Assembly (NCBI RefSeq): GCF_003050615.1
Contig: NZ_NWBU01000017.1
Location: 1 to 64,000 of the forward strand
Length of the DNA stretch: 64,000 nucleotides
Reading direction: 5' to 3'
Source of the DNA: Sphingomonas oleivorans
GTDB taxonomy: Bacteria > Pseudomonadota > Alphaproteobacteria > Sphingomonadales > Sphingomonadaceae
Part shown: piece after piece, positions 1 through 8,713 of the stretch
Position numbering within the stretch: position 1 is the first letter of the stretch
How the letters are laid out: each line of letters starts with the position of its first letter
Notes under the pieces: model-generated
What the model was told of the DNA's origin: nothing
Database searches by the model: none
Seen by the model: the letters and a program-made list of their open reading frames with translations, nothing else
Position numbers and translations under genes: made by a program

Positions 1-1
1 C

Positions 2-613
2 GTGCGCGAGGTCAAGGCCGATTGGTGCGTCTGCACCATCCCCGCCTCCATCCTCAGCCAGCTCGACGTCCAAGTGTCGGACACGATGAAAGCTGCGATC
101 CGGGCGGTCGGCTATTCGACTCAGGTCAAGATCGGGCTCGAGTTCAAGCGCCGCTTCTGGGAGGAGGACGACCATATCTATGGCGGGCACAGCTTCACCT
201 CGCAGACCATCGGCCTCGTCTCCTATCCCAACAACAATATGTTCGGTAAGGGACCCGCGGTGCTGCTCGGCGCCTTCGCGAGCGACGCGGCAGGGTTGCA
301 GCTTTCGGGCATGACGCCCGAGCAGCGGATCGAGACGGCGCTGGCGCAGGGCGAGGTATTCCACCCGCAATATCGCAAGGAGTTCATGAACGGCGTCGCG
401 GTCGCCTGGAGCCGCGTGCCGTGGATGATGGGCTGCACCTCCCGCTGGACCGATGAGAACCGCGCCCAGCATTATCAGAACCTCGTTGCGATGGACGGCC
501 GGCTGGTGCTGGCGGGCGAGCATGCCTCTTATTATGGCGGCTGGATGGAGGGTTCGCTGCTCTCCTCGCTCGATGCCATCACACGCCTCCATAAGGCAGC
601 GCAGGAGGCATAG
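2..613 (+). CDS. Flavin monoamine oxidase family protein, C-terminal part (5' end outside the window)
   Basis: The reading frame is open from the first bases of the window, so this is only the last ~203 residues of a longer amine oxidase (family members are about 450-550 aa). The end of the protein carries GEHASYYGGWMEGSLLSS, the C-terminal FAD-contacting motif of flavin monoamine oxidases, in which the small residues follow the aromatic cage. Such enzymes oxidise primary or secondary amines to imines with release of H2O2. The next gene, 62 bases downstream on the same strand, is a RidA-like protein, a family that hydrolyses reactive imines or enamines, so a functional pairing is plausible. 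The family call is firm. The substrate cannot be read from this fragment. Confidence 0.85.
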   Translation: MREVKADWCVCTIPASILSQLDVQVSDTMKAAIRAVGYSTQVKIGLEFKRRFWEEDDHIYGGHSFTSQTIGLVSYPNNNMFGKGPAVLLGAFASDAAGLQLSGMTPEQRIETALAQGEVFHPQYRKEFMNGVAVAWSRVPWMMGCTSRWTDENRAQHYQNLVAMDGRLVLAGEHASYYGGWMEGSLLSSLDAITRLHKAAQEA

Positions 614-675
614 GATCGATGCGCAGCCTGCGAGAGCAAGGCTGCGCCATCCTTCAGCCAACAGGGGGAGTTCCT

Positions 676-1140
676 ATGAAATATATCCTTGCCGCCACGG
701 CCGCACTCATGATCCCGGCAGCCGGCTGGGCCGCCACGCCGGTGAAGCACTTCCCGGCGGGTGGCGCGGTGCCCGCAGGCGCGGCCGCCCCCGGCACCGG
801 GCCGGCGTTCAGCGGCGCGGTCCTGGCGGGTGACACCCTCTACGTCTCGGGCACGACCGACATGGACCGCGCGACCGGCAAGCCCCCGGCCGATCCGAAG
901 GCCGGCGCCAAGCTCGTGCTCGACAACATCAAGCGCACCGTGGAAGGCGCCGGCCTGACCATGGACGATCTGGTCTGGGTGCAGGTCTTCGCTTCCGACC
1001 TCGACTATTATGCCGCGTTCAACGAGGTCTATCGCACCTATTTCAAGGGCCCCCTGCCCGCGCGCGCCTTCATCGGCTCGGGCAGCCTGCTCGGCGGCGC
1101 GCATTTCGAGGTGATGGGCATCGCGGTGAAGTCCAAATAG
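676..1140 (+). CDS. Secreted RidA/YjgF/UK114 family protein
   Basis: This 154-aa protein starts at an ATG preceded by GGGGGAG. Residues 1-19 form a signal peptide ending AAGWA, which is unusual because most RidA proteins are cytosolic. The mature part has the RidA fold pattern: an N-terminal strand (YVSGTTDMD), the helix LVLDNIKRTVEGAGLTMDDLVWVQVF and the C-terminal RAFIGSGSLLGGAHFEVMGIAV. The canonical RidA arginine that contacts the imine carboxylate may be the R of PARAFIG. It probably forms an operon with the upstream amine oxidase and may detoxify its imine product in the periplasm. That role is inferred from context and is not shown by sequence. Confidence 0.8.
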   Translation: MKYILAATAALMIPAAGWAATPVKHFPAGGAVPAGAAAPGTGPAFSGAVLAGDTLYVSGTTDMDRATGKPPADPKAGAKLVLDNIKRTVEGAGLTMDDLVWVQVFASDLDYYAAFNEVYRTYFKGPLPARAFIGSGSLLGGAHFEVMGIAVKSK

Positions 1141-1377
1141 GCGATGCACTCGGAGAGCAGGTGCATTCACCCTGCATCTGCTTTCTTACGCGATCCATAT
1201 GGAAGCGTCTCAGCAGGTCTATGCTGGCTATGCTGCGACTTGGCTGCATCGAGACGGTGATGTCGGCACCGAGAAAGAGATCGGGGAGACTATCGTTCCA
1301 GCCCAGCACCGAGCAGCCAGCCCTTGGCCCGTTAAAGAAGATTATCGGCCACAAGCACTGGTTTGACGGCTTGAGCC

Positions 1378-1677
1378 TGAACCGCCCCGGGATTGCCGGA
1401 AGCCTGAGCTCCTGAGAGGGAAGGTCTCGTATGAGGGAGGCGACGAACAAATATTTGCCTGAGGCTCGCGATCGGGCGGTCCGGATGGTGCTGGATCATC
1501 AAGGGGACATCCGTCCCGCTGGGTGGCGGTGGTTTCGATCGCGGAGAAGATCGGTTGCGCGCCGCAAACCCTGCATGAATGGGTGAAGAGGGCCGAGATT
1601 GACAGCGGCAAGCGCGCTGATGTGCCGACGGATGTAGCCGGGAAGCTCAAGGCGCTGGAGCGTGAGTCAACTACCTA
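1378..1677 (+). pseudogene. IS3-family transposase OrfA remnant (frameshifted) with a possible left IS end
   Basis: An ATG at 1431 opens a frame reading [20 protein letters not shown]. It then shifts frame near 1515 into [20 protein letters not shown], followed by an alpha-helical stretch ending KALERES. This is the helix-turn-helix OrfA of an IS3-group element. The reading stops short of the OrfA leucine zipper and no OrfB follows, so the copy is truncated and dead. TGAACCGCCCCGGG at 1378 begins with TG, as IS3 terminal repeats do, and may be the left end. A matching OrfB fragment lies about 11 kb away at 12397-12567. Confidence 0.75.
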
Positions 1678-1690
1678 ACACGTCCGTATA
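1677..1690. promoter_or_regulatory. Degenerate YATAC-N4-GTATR dyad
   Basis: The site reads AACAC GTCC GTATA: a perfect right half-site and a left half with one mismatch, with the same 4-bp spacer as the other copies in this block. It lies about 60 bp upstream of the receiver fragment and sensor kinase. It is the weakest member of the set. Confidence 0.35.
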
Positions 1691-1744
1691 ATTCCCCCCG
1701 CGGCCGTTATCTGTGAAAGCTGCAGCCCATCCCAATGATAGGTC

Positions 1745-1945
1745 ATGGGTCGAGGGCGCCAGTGGCAAATGCGGTATATTGCAGTTACCGACGAGTGGGC
1801 CGAGATGCCGCTGATTATGCTCACCGCATGTGAGGAGGATCCCCTTCTCTCTTTCGTGCGCGAAAGTGGCGCCTATTGTCTGCTGAGGAAGCCGTTCGAA
1901 GCGAACGACTTGATCGGTTGCATCGAACGCACGCTCGACAATTGA
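1745..1945 (+). pseudogene. Response-regulator receiver domain, C-terminal fragment
   Basis: The readable part from about 1805 gives PLIMLTACEEDPLLSFVRES then LLRKPFEANDLIGCIERTLDN, the last third of a receiver domain with the conserved lysine (LRKPFE). The N-terminal half with the acidic pocket and phospho-accepting aspartate is missing and replaced by unrelated sequence. It resembles the intact single-domain receiver at 11931-12308 (FLRKPFEADQLMECIAD), so it is probably a decayed paralogue cut by the same events that left the IS3 fragment upstream. The stop lies 28 bases before the kinase start. Confidence 0.65.
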
Positions 1946-1972
1946 TCCTCATTGGCGGATGTTCCTGCTCAC

Positions 1973-4537
1973 ATGACAGAGGGGATCTCACCAGCCACGC
2001 ATGCCTCGTTTGAAGAGCTGAGGCCAAATGTCCAAATGGATCTCGCCGACTTCGCGAGCGAGAGCATCATCGTCCGCGGAATGGACGGTGCCATCACGTT
2101 CTGGAACAGCGCGTCTACCGCCCTCTATGGATGGCCGCCGCATGCCGCCCTTGGCCGAGACCTGCATGGTCTATTGAAATGCCACTTGCCTTATGTCGGA
2201 TCTGAGATGGAAGCGCAGCTTCTCCGCGACGGGTCGTGGTCTGGCGAGCTCACACGAACGACCGCATCCGGGGAGACCATCCAGGCCGATGTCCGATGGA
2301 CCGTGCGCTACGACGAAAGCGGGCTTCCGCAGGACATTGTTGAGTGTGGGCGAAACATTATCTCGCTATCGGCCTTGGAAATTGAAAACAGGCTGGCGTC
2401 GCACCGGTATCGGAACCTGTTCCACGCGATGGCGGCATCTTTCTGGGAGCTCGACTTTTCCGTGGTGCGGGCAAAGCTCGGTGCTTTGATGATGTCCGGG
2501 GTCTCGAGCCTCCCGGCCTATTTCGAAGAGCACCCGACTTTCGTGCGCGAGTTGATCGACGTGGTGAAGGTGATCGACGTCAACGAGAAGACCGTCGCCT
2601 TGTTCGCAGGCGAAAGCCGTGAGCAAATGATTGGGTTGAGCGCATCGCCATTCTGGCCGGCGGAGAGCCAGCACGTCTTTGCCCAGGCCCTGTTCGCGGC
2701 GGCTGAGCGGCGCGACAGCTTTATCGCAGACACACGGCTTCAGACGCTCGATGGCCGCCTCCTCGACGTGCTGTTCACCGTATGCTGGCCGGAAGGTCAT
2801 AAGGGCGCCGGAACGGTGCTGGTCGGTGTGATCGACACGACCGACAACAAGCGTGCCTTTTCGGAGCTGGAGAAGAGCGAGTTCCGCTATCGCGGGCTGT
2901 TCGAACATATGCCGATCGCCCTCGTCCAGTTGGACATGAGCCGCCTGTTCGACCGCTTAACTGAACTGCGCGCCGCCGGTATCGTCGATCTCGTGGGCTA
3001 TGTTGAATCCAATAAAGGCTTTCTGGACGAGGTTCTTCAGCGGGTGCGCGGCAACGACGCCAATGCACAGGCGGTCCGGCTGTTCGGAGTGGTCCAGAAG
3101 GAAGAGCTTTTCGTCCCGATCGCGAAAGCTTGGCAGGAGAATCCGGAGACGATCCGGCGCTCGCTCGTCGCCAGACTGAAGGGAGCGCAAAGCTACTCCG
3201 AGGAAACGCGCATCAACACCTATGACGGGCGCATCGTCGATGTCCTGTACACGATCGCCTTTCCCCCGGAGCTCATGGAGCGAGGAATCAACGTCGTCGG
3301 CTTCATCGATATCACCGACAAGAAGCGTGCACATTCAGACCTTCAGCGCAGCGAAGAACGCTATCGCAATCTTTTCCATCACATGCCGATATCGCTGTGG
3401 CAGATCGACGCTCGAGGAACGATGCAGATCTTTCGAGAGCTGCGAGAACAAGGCGTCACTGACCTCACCGCCTATATCGATGAGAATCCGGACTTCCTCG
3501 CGCATGCCATGGAGATCATCTCAGTCGCCGAGGTCAACCAGCACACCGTCTCCATGTTCGGGGGCAACAGCCCCGCGGATTTCATCGGATCGGTTGCAAG
3601 ATATTGGCCTGACGCGCCGGAGACATTTCGCCGCTCGCTCACCGCGCGCTGGGAGGGCAAGCTAACGTACACGGAGGAGACCAAGATCAGAACGCTCGAT
3701 GGTCGGACCATCGACGTCCTTTTCTCGATCGCTTTCCCACCACCGCTACAGGAAGTGGGCATGAGCCTGATCGGCACGCTCGACATCGGCGATCGCGTGC
3801 GAGCCGAAGCGAAACTTCAGCAGATCCAAGCCGATTTCGCGCACGCCGCGCGCGTTTCGACGCTGGGCGAACTGACCGCTTCCATCGCTCACGAGGTCAA
3901 TCAACCGCTTGCTGCGATCACGACCAATGGCCAGGCGAGCCTCCGTTGGCTGTCCCGCAAGGAGCCGAATGTTCAGCAAGCGAGTGACCTAGCGGCAAAG
4001 ATGGTGGCCGACGCCCGGCGAGCGAGCGACATCATTCGCCGTATTCGCGGGATGGCCGCCAAACGCGAACCCGAGCATCTGCTGCTGGACCTGAACGAGG
4101 TCGTGCAGGAAGCGCTGCTCTTCGTCCGGCATGACATGCAGACGAAGGAGGTCGAGCTTGCGGCAGATCTCGGCTTCGAGCTTCCGGCTGTTCGCGGTGA
4201 CCGCGTACAATTGCAGCAGGTCATCGTGAACCTGATCATCAACAGCGTGCAGGCCATCGATCAAGCCGGCTGCATCAAGCGACAGATCAATGTCGCGACC
4301 AGGATCGCAGACGATGGCCAACTCGCAATCTCGGTTCGCGACACCGGCCCCGGCATAGCGGCGGAGCATATCGATCATGTTTTCACCGGCTTCTTCAGCA
4401 CGAAGGACGGTGGAATGGGCATAGGCCTTGCGATCTGCCAGTCGATCATCGAGGCGCATGGGGGGAGCATCGGCGCTAGCAACCACGTGGACGGCGGCGC
4501 CCGATTCACTTTTATATTGCCGCCCGCGAATGCGTGA
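1973..4537 (+). CDS. Multi-PAS sensor histidine kinase (FixL-like)
   Basis: This 854-aa kinase has no obvious transmembrane segment and is therefore probably cytosolic. It has one divergent PAS domain (about residues 20-130, with FWNSASTALYGW). Three tandem copies of a ~150-residue PAS-like module follow (about 140-295, 300-450 and 450-605), each running from RYRNLFHHM or similar to TxDGRxIDVLF and a V/IGxxDI/T close. Next comes a HisKA domain with the H-box SIAHEVNQPLAAI (His640) and a HATPase domain with NLIINSVQA, DTGPGI and GMGIGLAIC. The EVNQPLAAI H-box is typical of kinases paired with FixJ-type regulators, and one is encoded at 11239. The ATG at 1973 was chosen; a TTG at 1952 would add seven residues. 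The signal sensed is unknown. Confidence 0.9.
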   Translation: MTEGISPATHASFEELRPNVQMDLADFASESIIVRGMDGAITFWNSASTALYGWPPHAALGRDLHGLLKCHLPYVGSEMEAQLLRDGSWSGELTRTTASGETIQADVRWTVRYDESGLPQDIVECGRNIISLSALEIENRLASHRYRNLFHAMAASFWELDFSVVRAKLGALMMSGVSSLPAYFEEHPTFVRELIDVVKVIDVNEKTVALFAGESREQMIGLSASPFWPAESQHVFAQALFAAAERRDSFIADTRLQTLDGRLLDVLFTVCWPEGHKGAGTVLVGVIDTTDNKRAFSELEKSEFRYRGLFEHMPIALVQLDMSRLFDRLTELRAAGIVDLVGYVESNKGFLDEVLQRVRGNDANAQAVRLFGVVQKEELFVPIAKAWQENPETIRRSLVARLKGAQSYSEETRINTYDGRIVDVLYTIAFPPELMERGINVVGFIDITDKKRAHSDLQRSEERYRNLFHHMPISLWQIDARGTMQIFRELREQGVTDLTAYIDENPDFLAHAMEIISVAEVNQHTVSMFGGNSPADFIGSVARYWPDAPETFRRSLTARWEGKLTYTEETKIRTLDGRTIDVLFSIAFPPPLQEVGMSLIGTLDIGDRVRAEAKLQQIQADFAHAARVSTLGELTASIAHEVNQPLAAITTNGQASLRWLSRKEPNVQQASDLAAKMVADARRASDIIRRIRGMAAKREPEHLLLDLNEVVQEALLFVRHDMQTKEVELAADLGFELPAVRGDRVQLQQVIVNLIINSVQAIDQAGCIKRQINVATRIADDGQLAISVRDTGPGIAAEHIDHVFTGFFSTKDGGMGIGLAICQSIIEAHGGSIGASNHVDGGARFTFILPPANA

Positions 4538-4584
4538 AGGCGCGACGCCCGAATTTGGCGCCGCGCCTGAGCTTGCCGGACGAT

Positions 4585-4732
4585 CAGGCCTTATGAAGGC
4601 GAGCAGATCCGTGTTGAATCGCCCGGGCGCGATCTTGGCCGACATTAGACCCGAAGCATCAATCGGAACGATCTGATCGTCGCCGCCGTGGAGGAGCAAG
4701 GCGGGAATGGTGAGCGAACTGCCGGCCTTGGC
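4585..4732 (-). pseudogene. Alpha/beta-hydrolase (chloroperoxidase-like) C-terminal relic
   Basis: Immediately after the stop of the dienelactone hydrolase gene, in the same frame, the minus strand reads LTIPALLLHGGDDQIVPID and then FNTDLLAFIR. These are the acid-residue loop and C-terminal helix of a non-haem chloroperoxidase-type alpha/beta hydrolase. The segment that should hold the catalytic histidine between them is deleted, and there is no N-terminal half, so this is a relic. Confidence 0.6.
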
Positions 4733-5428
4733 TCAACGGAGGTGTCGCCCAAGGAAATCCCAGGTTCGGCCGTTGGCGAGCGCTGCGGCGTCCGCATCAT
4801 AGTGGACACCCGTATGCCGCGCGAAGGCATGGCTGCAACCGGGATAGGAGAAGAGCTCCACTCTGGGATTCCCCGCAATCGCCGCGCGGATTGTCGCCTG
4901 CGCTTCTTTGGAGATGAACTCATCCTCCTCGGCGAGATGGATCATCAGCGGGCTATGCACCTTGTCCGCCTCGTCCGCATAATCCTGCGCCGAGCCGGGG
5001 TAATAAGCGACGGCCGCATCGGCTCCTCGACGGCCAGCAGTCAAGAAGGTCATCAGCCCACCGAGGCAATATCCCATGACACCGACCTTGCCGGACGAGC
5101 CAGGAATCTTTGCCGCGAATGCCAGGGTGTCGGCGATATCACCGACGCCTTTGTCGCGATCATATGCCGTGTAGAGTGCAAGCCCCTTCTGCCACTCCGA
5201 CTCCGTCCAATGCGAGAGGTCGAGACCGGGCTCTTGCCGCCAGAAGAGATCTGGGCAGACCGCAATGAAGCCGCGGTCGGCCAACTCCTGACAGCTCTCG
5301 CGCATGTCGCTGTTCACGCCGAAGATCTCGTGGAGGACCACCACGGCGGGCGCGCTCGCGACGCTTGGGCGCGCCACATATGCGCGAAACTCGCCGTCCG
5401 CCACGTTGATCGAGATATAATCTCCCAT
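4733..5428 (-). CDS. Dienelactone hydrolase family protein
   Basis: This 231-aa alpha/beta hydrolase has the dienelactone hydrolase signature. The nucleophile cysteine lies in GYCLGG, a catalytic aspartate in EEDEFI and the histidine in GCSHAF. The oxyanion region is VVLHEIFGVN. The ATG at 5428 was chosen because AGGAA lies 7 bases upstream in the minus-strand reading; a longer frame starts at 5458. Canonical members open dienelactones in chlorocatechol degradation, but many homologues act on other carboxyl esters and no chlorocatechol genes are nearby. Two copies of the YATAC-N4-GTATR dyad lie upstream (5508-5521 and 5538-5551), which suggests control by the FixJ-like regulator of this block. 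Confidence 0.88.
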   Translation of the reverse strand: MGDYISINVADGEFRAYVARPSVASAPAVVVLHEIFGVNSDMRESCQELADRGFIAVCPDLFWRQEPGLDLSHWTESEWQKGLALYTAYDRDKGVGDIADTLAFAAKIPGSSGKVGVMGYCLGGLMTFLTAGRRGADAAVAYYPGSAQDYADEADKVHSPLMIHLAEEDEFISKEAQATIRAAIAGNPRVELFSYPGCSHAFARHTGVHYDADAAALANGRTWDFLGRHLR

Positions 5429-5507
5429 TTCGGATTTCCTTTCGATTAACTGGCGCAACCTGATCTAATCGGGGCGAGCGTCCCATCAGCCAATGGGAAA
5501 TCCGAGC

Positions 5508-5521
5508 CATACATTGGTATG
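5508..5521. promoter_or_regulatory. Dyad CATAC-N4-GTATG, proximal to the hydrolase gene
   Basis: Perfect 5-bp inverted arms (CATAC ATTG GTATG), centred about 87 bp upstream of the dienelactone hydrolase start. It is one of two sites whose centres are 30 bp apart, close to three helical turns, as expected for two dimers on one face of the DNA. Confidence 0.55.
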
Positions 5522-5537
5522 ACATTTCACATGCTTC

Positions 5538-5551
5538 GTATATTGCTATAC
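5538..5551. promoter_or_regulatory. Dyad GTATA-N4-TATAC, distal to the hydrolase gene
   Basis: Perfect 5-bp inverted arms (GTATA TTGC TATAC), centred about 117 bp upstream of the dienelactone hydrolase start and 30 bp from the site at 5508-5521. It has the same arm and spacer geometry as the other dyads in this block, although the arm bases are permuted. Confidence 0.5.
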
Positions 5552-5791
5552 TAAAACTGGAAGAATTCGGGGCGGGTCTGATAGATAAAGCTGCAAGAGG
5601 CGGCCAGCCGCGACGCTGGGCTAAGCCGGGAAGTCGGTGTCGTCGGGCTGGCGATGACCGCTTCAACGAAACGGTCGCCGCGTCGGTAATCCCGAGACCG
5701 CAATCGATGAACATGCATGGATCAAGTAAGTAGAGGGCGAAAGCACGGCGGCGATGTCGCCATGCCGTAGAAGGATAGCCTTCGCTCGCGG

Positions 5792-7246
5792 CTATTCCGC
5801 AGCCTGCGCCGCCGCCAGGCCAAGGGCCACAGCAACGCCGGCACCATAGGCCGGATCTGCGCGCTCGCAGTTCGCGATATGCTGCAATTGCACCTCGATC
5901 GAGGCTCCGCCAACCTGGCGAGCGGTGTTGGCGAAGAGAAGCGCCTGCTGCTCCGCCGACATGCTCCGGAAGAGGATACCAGGCTGCTCCCAGTGATCGT
6001 CATCGACGCGATGGTCCCAATGGTCGGCATCGCCCGCTGCCAGTGGCGGCTCGCGCAGCTCGGGGCGATCTTCCCAGAGCCCCTTGCTGTTGGGAAAATA
6101 GGGCGTTGCAGCGCCCAAATTGCCGTCGGTACGCATCGCACCGTCACGGTGATAGCTGTGGAATGGGCATCGCGGCGCATTCACCGGAATATGGTTAAAA
6201 TTGACGCCGAGCCGATAGCGTTGGGTATCGCCATAGGAGAATAGACGGGCCTGCAACATGCGGTCGGGCGAGAAGCCGATGCCGGGAATGACATTCGCCG
6301 GCGAAAAGGCCGCCTGCTCGACCTCGGCGAAATAATTTTCCGGATTGCGATTGAGCTCCATCACGCCAACCTCGATCAGCGGATAGTCCGCCTTTGGCCA
6401 GGTTTTGGTGAGGTCGAATGGATTGTGCTGATGGTTTCGTGCCTGCTCCTCGGTCATGACCTGGATACAGAGCGTCCAGCGCGGGAAATCGCCGGCATCG
6501 ATCGCTTCGAGAAGATCTCGCCCATGGCTTTCACGGTCGCGGCCGATCACGGCTTCCGCCTCAGCGTCGCTCAGATTCTCGATCCCCTGCTGGCAGCGGA
6601 AATGAAACTTGACCCAGACGCGCTCATTGGCGGCGTTGATCATGCTGAAGCTGTGGCTTCCGAAGCCGTGCATGTACCGATAGCTTCGCGGAATTCCGCG
6701 CTCGGACATTAGGATGGTGACCTGATGGAGGGCTTCCGGCAGAAGCGTCCAAAAATCCCAGTTGTTCTCAGCGCTCCGCAATCCGGTGCGCGGATCGCGC
6801 TTCACGGCATGGTTCAAGTCCGGAAAGCGCAAGGGATCGCGGAAGAAGAAGACCGGGGTGTTGTTGCCGACAATGTCCCAATTGCCTTCCTCGGTATAGA
6901 ATTTGACGGCGAAACCGCGGATGTCGCGCTCGGCGTCGGCCGCGCCGCGCTCGCCTGCCACGGTGGAGAAACGCACGAACAGGTCCGTTTTCTTGCCGAT
7001 CTCCGAGAACAGCTTGGCCTTGGTGTACCGGCTGATGTCGTTAGTCACCGTGAACGTGCCATAGGCCCCCGATCCTTTCGCATGCATGCGACGCTCGGGA
7101 ATGACCTCCCGGTCGAAGTGAGCCAGCTTCTCGATCAACCACACATCCTGGAGCAGCGCGGGCCCGCGCGCGCCAGCGGTCATGATGTTGAGGTTGTCGG
7201 CGACGGGAGCGCCGGTGGCATGAGTCAGTTTATCGGTGCTGGACAT
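5792..7246 (-). CDS. Haem catalase (small-subunit clade)
   Basis: This 484-aa monofunctional catalase disproportionates H2O2. It shows the catalytic histidine region [15 protein letters not shown], the distal asparagine ([12 protein letters not shown]) and the proximal haem signature [14 protein letters not shown] with the haem-ligand tyrosine. The length matches clade 3 small-subunit catalases. The ATG at 7246 follows GAGGAGC; a longer frame to 7288 has no comparable site. No signal peptide is seen, so it is cytosolic. A perfect YATAC-N4-GTATR dyad at 7354-7367 lies about 115 bp upstream, between this gene and the divergent hydrolase relic. Co-regulation with the two-component system would fit an oxidative or electrophile response. 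Confidence 0.96.
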   Translation of the reverse strand: MSSTDKLTHATGAPVADNLNIMTAGARGPALLQDVWLIEKLAHFDREVIPERRMHAKGSGAYGTFTVTNDISRYTKAKLFSEIGKKTDLFVRFSTVAGERGAADAERDIRGFAVKFYTEEGNWDIVGNNTPVFFFRDPLRFPDLNHAVKRDPRTGLRSAENNWDFWTLLPEALHQVTILMSERGIPRSYRYMHGFGSHSFSMINAANERVWVKFHFRCQQGIENLSDAEAEAVIGRDRESHGRDLLEAIDAGDFPRWTLCIQVMTEEQARNHQHNPFDLTKTWPKADYPLIEVGVMELNRNPENYFAEVEQAAFSPANVIPGIGFSPDRMLQARLFSYGDTQRYRLGVNFNHIPVNAPRCPFHSYHRDGAMRTDGNLGAATPYFPNSKGLWEDRPELREPPLAAGDADHWDHRVDDDHWEQPGILFRSMSAEQQALLFANTARQVGGASIEVQLQHIANCERADPAYGAGVAVALGLAAAQAAE

Positions 7247-7353
7247 CGCAGAAGCTCCTCGACCGTGTCGATATGCGCCGAGCCGCATCGGCTGCGGGTC
7301 GACGCTATGGAAGCTCAGACGAGCGGTCGATCAGACTGTGGGAAGAGCGGCGC

Positions 7354-7367
7354 TATACTTGTGTATG
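7354..7367. promoter_or_regulatory. Dyad TATAC-N4-GTATG between catalase and hydrolase relic
   Basis: TATAC TTGT GTATG, inverted ATAC/GTAT arms with a 4-bp spacer. It sits between two divergent genes, 86-115 bp from each start. Confidence 0.55.
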
Positions 7368-7445
7368 ACTGCGGCCTGCTGGTCGTCTGATTGAGAGGGC
7401 AGGACCGACAGGTGGATGTTGATGGCCTCGGAACGGAGGCAAGTC

Positions 7446-7775
7446 ATGAGCAAGACCATCATATTCATCCACGGAGCCTGGGTGACGCCGGCATGCTGGG
7501 ACAGCTTCCGCAAGCCATTCGAAAATGCAGCCTACACCGGCAGCGAGAAAGACCTGCTCGTCTCGCCCTATGTCACAAGATCGGCGTTCCGTATCCAGCG
7601 TCGTTCGGCCGCGCGGACGGACTATGCGTTCTTCCCTGGCCTGTCGCACCTGCTTATCGGCGAGCCCGGCTGGGAAGATGTCGCTGCGGTCGTTCAGGAA
7701 TGGCTTGCCCAGCTGGATCTGCCTGCTGCAGCCCCCGCACGTCCGCCGCTCCCCTCGCTGCGCGCGGCTGCCTGA
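7446..7775 (+). pseudogene. Alpha/beta-hydrolase with a large internal deletion
   Basis: The frame starts with a good ribosome site (GGAGG) and an authentic hydrolase N-terminus (KTIIFIHGAWVTPACWDSF). It ends with an authentic C-terminus (FPGLSHLLIGEPGWEDVAA). The central part with the nucleophile elbow and cap is missing. The intervening residues, about 32-55, do not fit the fold. At 109 aa against ~260 for the family it should be inactive. It is divergent from the catalase gene and shares the intergenic dyad with it. Confidence 0.7.
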
Positions 7776-8127
7776 CATAGCTGTCCCAGCTTACAGATAA
7801 GGGAAGCATTCCTTGCGGCGACAGATGGTGAAATCGAAAAGGCTGATGCTGGAGATTTTCTGTCCGAAGCCACCGAACGCTCCAACGCCGTTTCGCGAGA
7901 CGTTTCTGGCCGCAAGGCCGCGGATCATATCAAGATATGATCTGGACCATGTTTCCGTCTGATCGACCGTCCATCAGAGCGCAGCATAGACTCCTCTCCA
8001 TTCCGAGCCCGCGATCACCCTCATCGATCATGTATTGGAGATAGGATTGAACTATCGCCCCGACATATTCGCATCACGTCCCACCGGCCAGGTGAAGGAA
8101 GGGTCCGCCTTCTTGGACCAAAGCAGC
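7776..8127. other. 352-bp intergenic region with dyad and shared promoter-like block
   Basis: No gene is supported here. The stretch holds a near-perfect inverted repeat (7923-7942) and, at 7946-7969, a 24-bp block that recurs with one mismatch at 12700-12723. In both places the block lies 22 bp after an ATCATA half-site. Confidence 0.5.
7926..7939. promoter_or_regulatory. Dyad CATAT-N4-ATATG (extended arms) upstream of the membrane protein gene
   Basis: CATAT CAAG ATATG, flanked so that the perfect arms extend to 9 bp on each side (7923-7942). It is the most symmetric copy in the block. Confidence 0.6.
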
Positions 8128-8517
8128 ATGGCCATGACGTCCGCGACCAGGCAGCCGATCATGGGCGAAGCTGCGGCAGCCGATATGCCGGCTGCCATCG
8201 GCTACATGATCCTCGCCGTCTATGGATTGATGATGGCGGCACTCGTCGCCTTCTTCACCGACGGGGTCGAGGCCACCATGATGGTCGCGATTAGCGTCAT
8301 CTACACAGCCATCTATTTCTCGGTTCCCTCATCGTTTCTGCGCGTTGAGGGGCGATCCGGGCAGATGCCGCTGCGGGAATTCCTGCGGGACGGACTTTCC
8401 ACCTGGACCGGCCGGATCGGAGGCTGCGAAGCCATCCTGCAGATCCTGCTCATTCCCGCTGCGATCACCGTGGCGCTCGCCGCGATCGGCCTATTGGCGC
8501 GCCTCAACCAAGCTTAG
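8128..8517 (+). CDS. Small inner-membrane protein of unknown function
   Basis: This 129-aa protein has two clear hydrophobic segments near the N-terminus (AAIGYMILAVYGLMMAALVAFF and TMMVAISVIYTAIYFSV) and one at the C-terminus (LLIPAAITVALAAIGLLA). A soluble loop with FLRDGLSTWTGRIGG lies between them. I do not recognise the family. The start is uncertain: ATG 8128 is used, but in-frame TTG codons at 8035 and 8047 are possible, the latter with GGAG upstream. It lies between the catalase and the TonB receptor and is preceded by the palindrome at 7923-7942, so it probably belongs to the same regulon. Confidence 0.65.
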   Translation: MAMTSATRQPIMGEAAAADMPAAIGYMILAVYGLMMAALVAFFTDGVEATMMVAISVIYTAIYFSVPSSFLRVEGRSGQMPLREFLRDGLSTWTGRIGGCEAILQILLIPAAITVALAAIGLLARLNQA

Positions 8518-8627
8518 CACGAATCTAGCGTGTACGCGGCTTCGGGCGCGAATAGGCAAAGAGGCGCGAGTAAGTTGGGCGATTGCCGAGATGCGCCGAG
8601 AAAGCGGATCCGGCGGCTATCTACATT

Positions 8628-8641
8628 AATACCACCGTATA
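8628..8641. promoter_or_regulatory. Dyad AATAC-N4-GTATA upstream of TonB-dependent receptor
   Basis: AATAC CACC GTATA, with ATAC/GTAT arms and a 4-bp spacer, centred about 80 bp upstream of the receptor start at 8714. Confidence 0.55.
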
Positions 8642-8713
8642 ATCAGCAGCCTCCCTCCCCTTGTGCTAGCATTTGCGTGCTGGGCGTTGCGCGGACGTGG
8701 ACGGGGGGCACGG

